Assembly (NCBI RefSeq): GCF_001314325.1
Contig: NZ_CP009429.1
Coordinates: 3,782,501 to 3,846,500, forward strand
Reading direction: 5' to 3'
DNA length: 64,000 nt
Source of the DNA: Sphingopyxis macrogoltabida
Lineage (GTDB): Bacteria; Pseudomonadota; Alphaproteobacteria; Sphingomonadales; Sphingomonadaceae
Below the pieces are notes generated by a model. That model saw only the letters and a list, made by a program, of their open reading frames with translations, searched no databases and was not told the DNA's origin. The position numbers and the translations under genes are program-made. This document shows, in pieces, positions 43,490 to 52,348 of this stretch; position 1 is the stretch's first letter, and each line of letters starts with the position of its first letter.

Positions 43490-43491
43490 TA

Positions 43492-43851
43492 ATGGCGAGC
43501 CCTGGCGCCGCGGGCAGCATCCGGCTCGACAAGCTGCTCTGGTACCTGCGCTTCGCGCGTTCGCGCAGCCTTGCCCAGGCGATCGTCGCGGCGGGGCATA
43601 TCCGGCTCGACGGACGGCGGGTGACGCGCTCGTCGTGCGCGGTCCATGTCGGCCAGACGCTCGTCCTGCCTGTCGGCGAGCGGATCGAGGTGATCCGGCT
43701 GCTGTCGCTGCCCACCCGCCGCGGTCCGGCGAGCGAGGCGCAGGCTTGCTATCGCAAGCTCGACGCCGACGCCCCGGCGGCTGCCACTCCGGCTATCAGC
43801 GACGATGGAAATACTGTCCTCGCAAACCGCTCCGGCAGCCCTATCGAGTGA
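43492..43851 (+). CDS. S4-domain RNA-binding protein (Hsp15-like)
   Basis: A 119-residue protein with an S4 RNA-binding domain in its first 60 residues: SIRLDKLLWYLRFARSRSLA, then GHIRLDGRRVTRSS. This resembles HslR/Hsp15, which binds stalled 50S subunits with nascent chain. The C-terminal about 25 residues are variable. The ATG at 43492 follows directly after the right end of the inserted element, so its ribosome site (GGGAG in the repeat, about 13 nt upstream) is now element-borne. Before insertion it would have been coupled to the helicase stop. Confidence 0.88.
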   Translation: MASPGAAGSIRLDKLLWYLRFARSRSLAQAIVAAGHIRLDGRRVTRSSCAVHVGQTLVLPVGERIEVIRLLSLPTRRGPASEAQACYRKLDADAPAAATPAISDDGNTVLANRSGSPIE

Positions 43852-43877
43852 GAGTGATTCGCAACTGTCGCTTAGCG

Positions 43878-43905
43878 TTGACGCGCCGCACTCGCGCGGC
43901 ATAGA
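43878..43905 (+). promoter_or_regulatory. Weak candidate promoter for fdxA
   Basis: TTGACG at 43878-43883, a 16-bp spacer and CATAGA at 43900-43905. It is placed about 58 bp before the fdxA start, in the only non-coding stretch available. The -10 match is partial. Confidence 0.35.
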
Positions 43906-43962
43906 GGCAGCCGATATGAGAGCCTGACGGTCCGATTGCCGTCATCTGAGGGAGCCGAACCC

Positions 43963-44301
43963 ATGACCTATGTCGTCACCGATGCCTGCGTCCGTTGCAA
44001 ATATATGGACTGCGTCGAGGTCTGTCCGGTCGACTGTTTCTATGAGGGCGAGAATATGCTCGTCATCAATCCCAACGAGTGCATCGACTGCGGCGTGTGC
44101 GAACCCGAATGCCCCGCCGAGGCGATCCTGCCGGACACCGAAAGCGGCCTCGAAAAATGGCTGGAAGTGAACACCAAGTTCAGCGCCGAATGGCCGAACA
44201 TCACGGTCAAGAAGGACAGCCCGGCGGACGCCGACGAGTTCAAGGGCGTCGATGACAAGTTCGACAAATATTTCTCGCCCGAACCGGGCGAAGGCGACTG
44301 A
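43963..44301 (+). CDS. fdxA: 7Fe ferredoxin FdxA
   Basis: A 112-residue ferredoxin carrying a [3Fe-4S] and a [4Fe-4S] cluster. The cysteine pattern is classical: C9, C17, C21 and C50 for one cluster, and C25, C40, C43 and C46 for the other. The motif C12 lies in [10 protein letters not shown]-terminal acidic region of about 55 residues is typical of the alphaproteobacterial FdxA. It donates electrons to an unidentified partner. The start at 43963 is followed downstream by a strong terminator. Confidence 0.96.
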   Translation: MTYVVTDACVRCKYMDCVEVCPVDCFYEGENMLVINPNECIDCGVCEPECPAEAILPDTESGLEKWLEVNTKFSAEWPNITVKKDSPADADEFKGVDDKFDKYFSPEPGEGD

Positions 44302-44321
44302 TCGAGACCGGATCGAGACCA

Positions 44322-44347
44322 GGGCGGGAGTTTCCCGCCCTTTTTTT
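44322..44347 (+). terminator. Intrinsic terminator after fdxA
   Basis: The stem GGGCGGGA pairs with TCCCGCCC around a short GTT loop, followed by TTTTTTT. It is a textbook rho-independent terminator 20 bp beyond the fdxA stop. Confidence 0.92.
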
Positions 44348-44448
44348 GCCCCCTTGAAACCGTCCGGCTTGGCGCCGATGTAGGATGGCGGAGGGGCAGC
44401 CCGCCGGTCCTCGGCAGGGCAACCCGAACAACGAAGGACGAATTCCCA

Positions 44449-45099
44449 ATGATCGACCCGCTCGCCGCCCTTGTTCCCGTCGTCGTCGAACAGACGAGCC
44501 GCGGCGAACGCAGCTTCGACATTTTCTCCCGCCTGCTGCGCGAACGGATCATCTTCGTCACCGGCGAGGTCGAAGACAATATGGCGTCGCTGATCACGGC
44601 GCAGCTGCTGTTCCTCGAATCGGAAAATCCGAAGAAGGACATCTTCATGTACATCAATTCGCCGGGCGGCGTCGTCACGGCGGGCATGGCGATCCACGAC
44701 ACGATGCAATATATCCGGCCGCGTGTTGGCACCTTCTGTATCGGTCAGGCGGCGTCGATGGGCAGCTTCCTGCTCGCGGCGGGCGAGCCCGGCATGCGCG
44801 TCGCGCTGCCCAACGCCCGCGTCATGATCCACCAGCCGTCGGGCGGTGCGCGCGGCATGGCGTCGGATATCGAGATCCAGGCCCGCGAAATCCTGCGCAT
44901 CCGCAAGCGGATGAACGACCTGTACGTCAAATACACCGGCAAGCCGCTGAAAGAGATCGAAAAGGCGATGGACCGCGACACCTTCCTCGAAGCCGAGGAA
45001 GCCAAGGAATTCGGCCTCGTCGATCACGTCTTCGGCTCGCGTCCGGCGGTCGACGGCGAGACCGGCGCCGCGACCCAAAGCGAGGGCCCGACGCCCTGA
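44449..45099 (+). CDS. clpP: ATP-dependent Clp protease proteolytic subunit
   Basis: ClpP (216 aa) is the serine peptidase barrel partnered by ClpX (45360) and ClpA (14026). The catalytic triad is Ser103 in GQAASMGS, His128 in MIHQPSGG and an Asp in the KAMDRDTFL segment. The N-terminus starts [12 protein letters not shown], as typical, with a short propeptide. Unlike many proteobacteria, clpP and clpX are separated by 260 bp with several inverted repeats, so clpX may have its own promoter. Confidence 0.97.
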   Translation: MIDPLAALVPVVVEQTSRGERSFDIFSRLLRERIIFVTGEVEDNMASLITAQLLFLESENPKKDIFMYINSPGGVVTAGMAIHDTMQYIRPRVGTFCIGQAASMGSFLLAAGEPGMRVALPNARVMIHQPSGGARGMASDIEIQAREILRIRKRMNDLYVKYTGKPLKEIEKAMDRDTFLEAEEAKEFGLVDHVFGSRPAVDGETGAATQSEGPTP

Positions 45100-45112
45100 T
45101 TCACCAACCGGG

Positions 45113-45194
45113 CGGCACCGGCCCGCTCCCCCACCCGGCGTCCCATTTCAGGATACGCTGTTGGGAGGCCGGGTGGGGGAGCGGGCCGGTGCCG
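45113..45194. repeat. Long inverted repeat between clpP and clpX (family C)
   Basis: Perfect 27-bp arms, 45113-45139 and 45168-45194, beginning CGGCACCGGCCCGCTCCCCC, with a 28-bp spacer and a further TCCCA/TGGGA pairing inside. It begins 13 bp after the clpP stop. It could terminate clpP transcription or act as an mRNA barrier. No other copy is in the window. Confidence 0.88.
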
Positions 45195-45203
45195 AACCCA
45201 GCA

Positions 45204-45226
45204 AAGAAACGCTAACCGCGTTTCTT
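45204..45226. promoter_or_regulatory. Inverted repeat upstream of the clpX promoter
   Basis: Perfect 9-bp arms AAGAAACGC and GCGTTTCTT around a TAACC loop. The right arm overlaps the -35 element of the candidate clpX promoter by two bases. It may be a regulator-binding site or a weak terminator. Confidence 0.45.
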
Positions 45227-45253
45227 GACGCCCCTTTTGCCGCACCATGCTAT
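45225..45253 (+). promoter_or_regulatory. Candidate clpX promoter (heat-shock-like -35)
   Basis: CTTGACG gives a -35 (TTGACG at 45225-45230). After 17 bp, a -10 candidate TGCTAT follows at 45248-45253. The CTTGAC core is also the alphaproteobacterial sigma-32 -35. It lies about 107 bp upstream of clpX. Confidence 0.4.
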
Positions 45254-45282
45254 TGGGTGACATTGAAGCCATGTCACCCAAT
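45252..45282. promoter_or_regulatory. Perfect 12-bp inverted repeat at the clpX transcription start region
   Basis: Arms ATTGGGTGACAT (45252-45263) and ATGTCACCCAAT (45271-45282) are separated by TGAAGCC. It overlaps the -10 box and extends past the likely start site. It would be either an operator or a 5'-leader hairpin. Confidence 0.55.
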
Positions 45283-45359
45283 TGCCATATTGTAATCGGG
45301 TGGCGGCGGACTAGGATAAAGACGGCAACGCCCTTTTGGCGTCTGCCAGAGGACAATAT

Positions 45360-46628
45360 ATGACCAAATTGAGCGGCTCGGACAGCAAGAGCACTCTTTA
45401 CTGCTCCTTCTGCGGCAAGTCGCAGCACGAAGTCCGCAAGCTGATTGCCGGGCCGACCGTGTTCATCTGCGACGAATGCGTCGAGCTGTGCAACGACATC
45501 ATCCGCGAAGAGATCAAGGGCGGGGTCGCCGCACGCAAGGACGGCGCGGTGCCGACGCCGCTGGAAATCTGCCAGCATCTCGACGCCTATGTGATCGGCC
45601 AGAACAAGGCCAAGCGCGTCCTGTCGGTCGCTGTCCACAACCATTACAAGCGTCTCGCCAATTCGGGCCGCGGCGAAGACGTCGAACTGGCGAAGTCGAA
45701 CATCCTGCTCGTCGGCCCGACCGGCAGCGGCAAGACGCTGCTCGCCCAGACGCTCGCGCGCTTCCTCGACGTGCCCTTCACGATGGCCGACGCAACGACG
45801 CTGACCGAAGCGGGCTATGTCGGCGAAGATGTCGAGAACATCATCCTGAAGCTGCTGCAGGCCAGCGACTATAATGTCGAAAAGGCGCAGCGCGGCATCG
45901 TCTATATCGACGAGATCGATAAAATTTCGCGCAAGGCCGAAAACCCGTCGATCACCCGCGACGTGTCGGGCGAAGGCGTGCAGCAGGCGCTGCTCAAGCT
46001 GATGGAAGGCACGACCGCGAGCGTTCCGCCGCAGGGCGGCCGCAAGCACCCGCAGCAGGAATTCCTGCAGGTCGACACGACCAACATCCTCTTCATCGCG
46101 GGCGGCGCCTTCGCCGGCCTCGAAAAGATCATCGGCGACCGCCTGCAGGGCAAGTCGATCGGTTTCGGCGCGCATGTCGCCGGCCCCGACGAGCGCCGCG
46201 CCGGCGAGACGCTGAAACAGATCGAGCCCGAGGATCTGCTCAAGTTCGGCCTGATCCCCGAATTCGTCGGCCGCCTGCCGGTCATCGCGACGCTCGAGGA
46301 CCTCGACGTCGACGCGCTGGTCAAGATTCTCGGCGAGCCCAAGAATGCGCTCGTGAAGCAGTATAAGAAGCTGTTCGACCTTGAAGAGGTCGCGCTGACC
46401 TTTACCGACGACGCACTGGTCGCGGTCGCCAAAAAGGCGATCGAACGCAAGACCGGCGCGCGCGGGCTGCGCTCGATCGTCGAGGCGATCCTGCTCGACA
46501 CGATGTTCGACCTGCCCGACCTCACCGACGTGGTCGAGATCGTCGTCGACAAGGATGTCGTCGAGGGCCGCAAGGACCCGGTGCGCGTCTATGCCGACAA
46601 GGCGAAGGAAGCCGGCGACGCCGCCTGA
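45360..46628 (+). CDS. clpX: ATP-dependent Clp protease ATP-binding subunit ClpX
   Basis: ClpX (422 aa) unfolds tagged substrates for ClpP. The N-terminal zinc-binding domain has C15, C18, C37 and C40. The AAA+ module shows the Walker [12 protein letters not shown] near residue 118, DEIDKI and the pore loop AGYVGED. ATG at 45360 has AGAGGA upstream and starts [10 protein letters not shown], as usual. Its stop overlaps by one base (TGATG) with the start of the following secreted-protein gene. Confidence 0.98.
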   Translation: MTKLSGSDSKSTLYCSFCGKSQHEVRKLIAGPTVFICDECVELCNDIIREEIKGGVAARKDGAVPTPLEICQHLDAYVIGQNKAKRVLSVAVHNHYKRLANSGRGEDVELAKSNILLVGPTGSGKTLLAQTLARFLDVPFTMADATTLTEAGYVGEDVENIILKLLQASDYNVEKAQRGIVYIDEIDKISRKAENPSITRDVSGEGVQQALLKLMEGTTASVPPQGGRKHPQQEFLQVDTTNILFIAGGAFAGLEKIIGDRLQGKSIGFGAHVAGPDERRAGETLKQIEPEDLLKFGLIPEFVGRLPVIATLEDLDVDALVKILGEPKNALVKQYKKLFDLEEVALTFTDDALVAVAKKAIERKTGARGLRSIVEAILLDTMFDLPDLTDVVEIVVDKDVVEGRKDPVRVYADKAKEAGDAA

Positions 46629-47209
46629 TGTTGCGCGCGGCGCGTCTGGCGCTCGCCGCAGCGACCCTTGTCGCGGCGGCGCCCGTCCGCGCCGAACCGG
46701 TCAGCATCCCGATCGCCGAGGTCGCCGATTCGGCGGAGGTCCGGCGCGAAGGCGATGCGATACGCCACCTTGCCTCGCAATATCTGTTTCCCGCGCAACT
46801 GGGGCAGATGCCGGCGCGCAAGCTGGTCGTCTACGCGCCGGGCAATATCTCCGTCCAATATACGTTGCGCGGCGGCGCGAACGGCGACGGCTGGATCGAT
46901 CTTTTCGTTTACCGGCCCGATGAAGCCACGCTGGCGGACGAGGCGCAATCGCTCGAAGCCCGGCAGATTGAACGCTTTCGCAGCACGCCGCGCCCAACCC
47001 CGCAAGGCTTCACCGATCCCGGCGCGCCGGTGATGAGCGGATGGTACGACACCCAGATCGGCGACACACCCTATCTCACATATTACCAACTCGCCCGGCA
47101 CGGCGACTGGGCCGTGAAAATACGGTTCAGCATGCCGCGCGATGCGGCGGACGACGTGCGGTCGCGCGCGGCAGAAGCGCTTGCCGATGCGCCGACGCGC
47201 TGGCGCTGA
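46628..47209 (+). CDS. Secreted protein of unknown function, coupled to clpX
   Basis: A 193-residue exported protein with a signal peptide ending APVRA (about residue 22). The mature domain shows no motif that I recognise; it has alternating strands (KLVVYAPGNISVQYTLRGGA) and a helix near residues 100-115. The TGATG overlap with clpX indicates co-translation. A periplasmic role is likely; nothing suggests an enzyme. Confidence 0.78.
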   Translation: MLRAARLALAAATLVAAAPVRAEPVSIPIAEVADSAEVRREGDAIRHLASQYLFPAQLGQMPARKLVVYAPGNISVQYTLRGGANGDGWIDLFVYRPDEATLADEAQSLEARQIERFRSTPRPTPQGFTDPGAPVMSGWYDTQIGDTPYLTYYQLARHGDWAVKIRFSMPRDAADDVRSRAAEALADAPTRWR

Positions 47210-47485
47210 GGCGCCACGAACGGTCCTCGTCGAGTCGTCACCGAGGCATGTTGCAACGCAGCAACAGTAGCTGAAAAAAACGCATGAGCGTTTCCCGATA
47301 TTAACCACGTCCGGACGCAAACCCCGTGGTTTTCCCGCCTGCGGCAGAACGGGTCGTCGCACCTCGCTTGCCCCGTCAGAACCGCTGTAACAGCCGTGCC
47401 ACATGCGGGCTTCAGGGGCGCTCGCAGGTGAAGCGCATCCCCCCATATTTGCGCGCCTGCCCAATGCAATAAGGGACATTGTGAC

Positions 47486-50400
47486 ATGAAACTCCGTTAT
47501 TCGATCGCCGCGAGCCTGATGGCGATCGGCGCCGCGACCGCGCTTGCCGCCCCCGCCCAGGCCCAGCAGATCACGACCGGCATCCAGGGCCAGGTCAGCG
47601 ACGACAGCGGCGCCGCGATCGGCGGTGCGACCGTCGTCGTCACCGACACCCGCACGGGTGCCGCACGTACGCTGACGACCGGCGCCGACGGCCGCTTCAA
47701 CACCTCCGGCCTGACGACGGGCGGTCCCTACACGGTGTCGGTCACCGCCGAAGCGTTCGAGGGCCAGACCCTCCAGAACATCTACACCACGCTGCAGGGC
47801 AGCACCGACCTTGCCTTCTCGCTCACCTCGGGCGGCGGCGAGATCGTCGTCACCGGCAGCCGCGTCCGCGTCACGCAGCTCGAGGTCGGTCCCGGCACCA
47901 GCTTCTCGACCGAGATCCTGACCGCAGCACCGTCCTTCAATCGCGACGTCCGCGACATCATCCGCCTCGACCCGCGCGTCAGCCTCGACCGCGACGACGG
48001 CGGCTCGGGCGTCGACCGCATCTCGTGCCTCGGCGGCAACGACCGCGGCAACGCCTTCACCGTCGACGGCATCAGCCAGGGCGACATCTACGGCCTCAAC
48101 GACACGGGTTTCTCGTCGCGCAGTTCGACCCCCATCCCCTATGACGCGGTGCGCGAAACGCAGGTCCAGTTCGCCCCGTTCGACGTCGATTACGGCGCCT
48201 TCACCGGCTGCGCGATCAACGTCGTCACCAAATCGGGCACCAACGATTATCATTTCGGGGGCTTTTTCGAATATGCCGACAACGGCATGCGCGGCGACAA
48301 GGTCAAGGGCGAACCCGTCGCGCCGATCGAAGCCGAAAAGCGCTGGGGTGCCTGGCTGAGCGGCCCGATCATCAAGGATCGCCTGTTCTTCTTCGGCGCC
48401 TATGAGCATCAGGAAGCGGGTCAGTCGCAGGACGACGGTCCGGCCGGCGCGGGCTATCCCAACGAGCTGGCGGGTGTGCCGGTCGATGCCTTCAACGAAA
48501 TTTCGGACGTTCTGAGCAGCGTTTACGGTATCGAGACCGGCCCGCTGGTCCGCAGCCGCCCCTATGAGAACGACCGCTATTTCGGCCGCCTCGACTGGCA
48601 GGTCAACGACGACCACCGCCTCGAACTGACCTATCAGCGGCTCGAGGAAGCCACGACGCGCGCCGACGATTTCAGCACCACGGCGAGCAACCCCCGCGTC
48701 ACCGGCCTCAACACCTTCTACCTAAGCGGCACCAAGTCGGACTATTATTCGGCGCGCCTCTATTCGCAGTGGTCGGACGAATTCTCGACCGAATTGCGCT
48801 ATTCGCATTCGAAGGTCACCGACCGCCAAGACCCGATCGGCGGCGGCGAAGCGCAGTCGGACAACCCGATCCCGCGCATCATCGTCGGCGTCACCCAGGG
48901 CGAAGGCGATGACGCAATCTATGGGCAGGTGCTCGCCGGTCCGGGCTTTTCGCGCGCCGCCAACGACCTGCGCACCAAGGTCGATGCCTTCCGCGCCGTC
49001 GCCAAGCTCGACAAGGGCGCGCACCAGTTGAAGGTCGGGTTCGAAATGAACCGCGCCGACCTGTTCAACCTGTTCGTCCAGAATGCGACCGGAACGCTGT
49101 ACTTCCAGGATGTCGACGCGCTGCGCGAAGGGATTTTGAACGGCGGCACGCTCACCAATCCCACCGCCGAGCAGATCGGGCTCGGCGACTCGGTCGGTGC
49201 CGAGGGCAATTTCACCGCCACCGGCGACGTCCGCGACGCCGCGGCGGCGTTCAAGCGCACGACCTTCTCGATCTTCGCGCAGGACGACTGGGAAATCAGC
49301 GACCGGCTGAACGCCGTCGTCGGCGTCCGCGCCGACTGGTATTCGGGCGGCCAGCCAAGGCTCAACCCCCTGTTCCTCCAGCGCTATGACTTCCCGAACA
49401 CGACCGGATTCAGCAACCTCGACCCGATCGTCATGCCGCGCTTCGCGCTGACCTATGACATGGACGATTTCGCGGTGTTCGGCCGGCCGAAGCTGACCGC
49501 CGGCGTCGGCATCTTCTCGGGCGGCGACCCGCTCGTCTGGTTCGGCAACGCCTTCCAGAACGACGGCCGCGGCTTCGCCACCGGCACGACGACCGATGCC
49601 GCCTGCGGCACCGACCCGATCGACGTCGTCACGGGCGGCCAGTTCACCGGCGTCCCCGGCTGCTTCCAGGAGTCGGCCTCGGCCAACGCCGCGGCCGGCC
49701 GCGGTGATACGCAGTCGATCAGCCCGAATATCCGGATGCCGTCGGTGCTGCGCGCCAATATCGGCTTCACGTCGGAGCTGAACTTCGCACCGTCGGGCTT
49801 CTTCAGCGGCTGGAACCTGAACCTCGACTATATCTACAGCAAATATCGCAATCCGTTCACGCTGGTCGATCTGTCGCAGACGGTGAACCCGGCGCTCGGC
49901 ATCGACGGCTACACCGTCGACGGTCGCCCGATCTATCGCGCGATCGATGCCAACAACGCGGGCTGTACCGCCCAGCTGGTCGGGCTCAACCCCGCTCCGG
50001 TCTGGGAAAATGTCAACGCCGTCTGCTTCGACACCGGCCGCGACGACGAACTGCAGCTGACCAACGGCCCGGGTTTCCGCAGCCACATCGCGTCGGTGAT
50101 CCTGTCGAAGACCTTCGGCGGCGGGCTGTTCACCGAAAACGGCTCGGTCGATTTCAGTCTCGGCTACAGCTACACCGACGCGCAGGATCGCCGGAGCATG
50201 TACAACTCGACGGCCGGGTCGAACTATGACCTCGTCGCCGCGTTCGACCGCCAGAACCCCGCGGCATCGCGCGGCTTCTATAGCAGCAAGCACAATATCT
50301 CGGCGAACCTCTCGTTCCGCGAGGAGTTTTTCCCGGATCTGTCGACGCGCTTCGGCATGACCTTCGTCGCGCGGTCGGGCCGCCCGTACAGCCTGACCTT

Positions 50401-50914
50401 CACCGGCGGCGGGGTGTTCAACGACAGCGCCTCGGGCTTCGAAAACGCGCTGCTGTATCTGCCCACGGGCATCGACGATCCGAATATCTCGGCCGCGTCG
50501 AACATGGATGCGGTGCGCGAACTGGTCGCCTTCACCAGCGGCCTCGGCTGCGCCAAGAAATATCTCGGCCGCACGATCCCGCGCAACAGCTGCTCGAACG
50601 ACTGGTATTTCGATCTCGACCTCAGCTTCTCGCAGGAGCTCCCGGGGCCTGGCCGCCTGTTCGGCAAGCAGGACAAGATCAAGCTCTATGCCACGATGGA
50701 CAATTTCCTGAACTTCCTCGACAGCGACTGGAACGTCCAGAAGCGCCGCAACTTCGCGGGGCTGCAGGACATCGCGACCGGGGGCGTCGATACGGCGACG
50801 GGTCAGTATATCATCAGCGGCTTCAACGGCGTCGATGCCTTTAACGACGATAACCAGATCAACGTGTCGTCGTCGGTGTGGCGCCTGAAGATCGGCGTGT
50901 CGTACGAATTCTGA
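47486..50914 (+). CDS. Oar-like TonB-dependent receptor with N-terminal carboxypeptidase-regulatory domain
   Basis: A 1142-residue outer-membrane protein. After a signal peptide (cut near AQAQQ, residue 26), a carboxypeptidase-regulatory-like (CNA-B type) beta-sandwich covers about residues 30-110. A plug domain (about 120-260, including NAFTVDGISQGDIYGLND) and a large beta-barrel follow. The C-terminus WRLKIGVSYEF ends in Phe, the outer-membrane assembly signal. The fold matches Oar/OmpA-related receptors common in sphingomonads; the ligand is unknown. The 276-bp upstream region shows two small hairpins (AAACGC-ATGA-GCGTTT at 47278, ACCACG/CGTGGT near 47303) but no clear promoter. Confidence 0.93.
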   Translation: MKLRYSIAASLMAIGAATALAAPAQAQQITTGIQGQVSDDSGAAIGGATVVVTDTRTGAARTLTTGADGRFNTSGLTTGGPYTVSVTAEAFEGQTLQNIYTTLQGSTDLAFSLTSGGGEIVVTGSRVRVTQLEVGPGTSFSTEILTAAPSFNRDVRDIIRLDPRVSLDRDDGGSGVDRISCLGGNDRGNAFTVDGISQGDIYGLNDTGFSSRSSTPIPYDAVRETQVQFAPFDVDYGAFTGCAINVVTKSGTNDYHFGGFFEYADNGMRGDKVKGEPVAPIEAEKRWGAWLSGPIIKDRLFFFGAYEHQEAGQSQDDGPAGAGYPNELAGVPVDAFNEISDVLSSVYGIETGPLVRSRPYENDRYFGRLDWQVNDDHRLELTYQRLEEATTRADDFSTTASNPRVTGLNTFYLSGTKSDYYSARLYSQWSDEFSTELRYSHSKVTDRQDPIGGGEAQSDNPIPRIIVGVTQGEGDDAIYGQVLAGPGFSRAANDLRTKVDAFRAVAKLDKGAHQLKVGFEMNRADLFNLFVQNATGTLYFQDVDALREGILNGGTLTNPTAEQIGLGDSVGAEGNFTATGDVRDAAAAFKRTTFSIFAQDDWEISDRLNAVVGVRADWYSGGQPRLNPLFLQRYDFPNTTGFSNLDPIVMPRFALTYDMDDFAVFGRPKLTAGVGIFSGGDPLVWFGNAFQNDGRGFATGTTTDAACGTDPIDVVTGGQFTGVPGCFQESASANAAAGRGDTQSISPNIRMPSVLRANIGFTSELNFAPSGFFSGWNLNLDYIYSKYRNPFTLVDLSQTVNPALGIDGYTVDGRPIYRAIDANNAGCTAQLVGLNPAPVWENVNAVCFDTGRDDELQLTNGPGFRSHIASVILSKTFGGGLFTENGSVDFSLGYSYTDAQDRRSMYNSTAGSNYDLVAAFDRQNPAASRGFYSSKHNISANLSFREEFFPDLSTRFGMTFVARSGRPYSLTFTGGGVFNDSASGFENALLYLPTGIDDPNISAASNMDAVRELVAFTSGLGCAKKYLGRTIPRNSCSNDWYFDLDLSFSQELPGPGRLFGKQDKIKLYATMDNFLNFLDSDWNVQKRRNFAGLQDIATGGVDTATGQYIISGFNGVDAFNDDNQINVSSSVWRLKIGVSYEF

Positions 50915-50939
50915 TCACCGCCGCTCGCGGCGCAGCATC

Positions 50940-50970
50940 GGGCGCGGAAGGAAACTTCCGCGCCCTTTTT
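50940..50970 (+). terminator. Intrinsic terminator after the TonB receptor gene
   Basis: The perfect stem GGGCGCGGAAG / CTTCCGCGCCC with a GAAA loop, followed by TTTTT. It is 26 bp after the receptor stop. Confidence 0.93.
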
Positions 50971-50988
50971 GTCTGCCAAAACGGGCGA

Positions 50989-51399
50989 TCAGCCCGCCGT
51001 GAGGCGGCGCGCGGTATCCTGAACGAGCGCAATCATATTGGGGACGCCCTGCGTGCGGTTCGACGAGAGCTGGCGCGTCAGGTCGAAGGGGGCGAGCGCG
51101 GCGGCGACATCCATCGCGGCGACCTCGGCCGCCGGCCGGTCCTGCACCGCCGCCAGCACCAGCGCGACGATACCCTTGGTGATCGCGGCATTGCTGTCGG
51201 CGAGGAAATGAAGGCGGCCGTCGTCCTGCGGCACCGGATAGACCCAGACGCTCGCCGAACAACCGCGCACCAGCGTCGCGTCGGTCTTGAGCGCGTCGGG
51301 CATCGCCTCGAGGGTGCGCCCGAGTTCGATCAGCAGGCGATAGCGGTCGTCGCCGTCGAGAAAGTCATATTCGTCGAAAATGTCGGAGAGGCTGCGCAT
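50989..51399 (-). CDS. sufE: Cysteine desulfuration protein SufE
   Basis: SufE (136 aa) accepts sulfur from the cysteine desulfurase SufS for Fe-S cluster assembly. The acceptor Cys47 is in LVRGCSASVW, and the fold signatures FDEYDFLDGDDRYRLLIELG and LTRQLSSNRTQGVPNM are present. No other suf gene is nearby. It is on the same strand as, and downstream of, the psp genes, separated by 93 bp containing a hairpin. It converges with the TonB receptor. Confidence 0.95.
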   Translation of the reverse strand: MRSLSDIFDEYDFLDGDDRYRLLIELGRTLEAMPDALKTDATLVRGCSASVWVYPVPQDDGRLHFLADSNAAITKGIVALVLAAVQDRPAAEVAAMDVAAALAPFDLTRQLSSNRTQGVPNMIALVQDTARRLTAG

Positions 51400-51439
51400 C
51401 GCAGCGCCAGTGGCAGATTTGTCGCCGCGGCGAAAGTCC

Positions 51440-51472
51440 CGCGTCGCCCCAGCAAGGGAAGGGGGCGACGCG
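51440..51472 (-). terminator. Hairpin between the psp array and sufE
   Basis: Perfect 11-bp arms CGCGTCGCCCC and GGGGCGACGCG around an 11-nt loop. On the minus strand the sequence after the hairpin (GGGACTTTCG) has only a short T-run, so termination would be weak. Confidence 0.45.
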
Positions 51473-51492
51473 GATCGGTGCGGGGCGGACCG

Positions 51493-51750
51493 TTACAGGT
51501 CGACGCCGGCCGCGATGGCTTCGAGCTTGCGCAGCCGTTCCTTAAGGTCGGCGATCTCGATCCGCGACCCGGCATGCGGGACGGCGGGGTCCTGCGGCAT
51601 GCTGTGACCGGCGGCGAGTTCGTCGCGCTTCAGCGCGATCCAGTCACGCCAGCCGCGCAGCGCGACGAGGCTGATGATGGTGAGCGCAGCCAGCGCGACG
51701 GTCGCGACCAGCAGGTTGGCACCGAGTTCGGAAGCGATGATGGTGGCCAT
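51493..51750 (-). CDS. PspB-like small membrane protein 6 (most divergent, last in array)
   Basis: An 85-residue protein with one N-terminal helix (about residues 10-30) and a basic juxtamembrane region. The C-terminal coiled coil IEIADLKERLRKLEAIAAG is the degenerate form of the array motif, with LEAIAAG in place of LERIATD. The ribosome site AAGGAG is 7 nt upstream. It closes the run of PspB-like genes. Function is inferred only from the shared architecture and position. Confidence 0.72.
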   Translation of the reverse strand: MATIIASELGANLLVATVALAALTIISLVALRGWRDWIALKRDELAAGHSMPQDPAVPHAGSRIEIADLKERLRKLEAIAAGVDL

Positions 51751-51776
51751 GGGTCGGCTCCTTCTTCGTCACGGGA

Positions 51777-52046
51777 TCAGGGGTGTGAACGGTCGCGCAG
51801 CCGCTCGATCTCTTCGTCGAGCGTCGCGGCGCGGTTATGGTCGGTGGCGATGCGTTCGAGCACCTGGATCCGCTCCTTCAGGGCGCGGATTTCGGCCTGC
51901 AACGCCTTGGTTTCGGCATCCTGATTCTGATTGCCGACGAAATATTCCCCGCCGCGGTGGTCGCGGCGCACGCCGTATTTCGCGCGAATGATGCTGCCGA
52001 TCGTCACGATGAGGACGATGCCGATCACCATTTCAAAGGGGTTCAT
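51777..52046 (-). CDS. PspB-like small membrane protein 5
   Basis: An 89-residue protein: N-terminal helix MNPFEMVIGIVLIVTIGSII, a basic stretch (RAKYGVRRDHRGG), then a coiled coil LQAEIRALKERIQVLERIAT followed by DHNRAATLDEEIERLRDR. The ERIQVLERIATD core aligns with E. coli-type PspB (ERIQALESILDA). AAAGGA is 8-10 nt upstream. It lies 39 bp downstream of the preceding array member. Confidence 0.78.
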   Translation of the reverse strand: MNPFEMVIGIVLIVTIGSIIRAKYGVRRDHRGGEYFVGNQNQDAETKALQAEIRALKERIQVLERIATDHNRAATLDEEIERLRDRSHP

Positions 52047-52085
52047 GGGAGGATCCTTTCCTTCTTATCGTTGTTGTCTGTCGTT

Positions 52086-52334
52086 TCAGTTCAGCGGCGC
52101 GTCGCGCAGCTTTTCGATCTCTTCGGCGACATCGACGCCGCGATCGGTGGCGATGCGTTCGAGCACCCGGACGCGCGCCTCCAGCCGTTCGGTCGCCGCG
52201 GCATATTGGGCCGCCTTTTCGGCGGTCGCCGCGGCCTGCACCTCGATCATCTTCTGCTGATGCTTCGACCAGAAGATGAAGCCGGCGAGCAGGAAGGGCG
52301 CAAGCGGTACGAGAATCCAGATGGTGTCACCCAT
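52086..52334 (-). CDS. PspB-like small membrane protein 4
   Basis: An 82-residue protein: helix TIWILVPLAPFLLAGFIFWS at residues 4-23, a positively charged anchor, then a coiled coil ending RLEARVRVLERIATDRGVDV and AEEIEKLRDA. This is close to the size and layout of canonical PspB. The start has GGGAG upstream. It is 14 bp from the preceding gene and 39 bp from the next, all in the same direction. Confidence 0.8.
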   Translation of the reverse strand: MGDTIWILVPLAPFLLAGFIFWSKHQQKMIEVQAAATAEKAAQYAAATERLEARVRVLERIATDRGVDVAEEIEKLRDAPLN

Positions 52335-52348
52335 GGTCTATCTCCCGA

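Noticed and set aside
43232..43492. Short open frames inside the inserted element, both ends reading DG(V/L)VWEHRP
   Set aside because: The identical C-termini simply reflect the terminal inverted repeat; no transposase motif is present.
40458..43715. Very long open frame on the minus strand opposite the SUV3-like helicase
   Set aside because: It is antisense to a clearly conserved helicase, runs through the MITE and has an Arg/Gly/Ala-biased composition typical of GC-rich shadow frames.
47278..47293. AAACGC-ATGA-GCGTTT hairpin as a terminator of the clpX operon
   Set aside because: No T-run follows on the plus strand; too short to assert.
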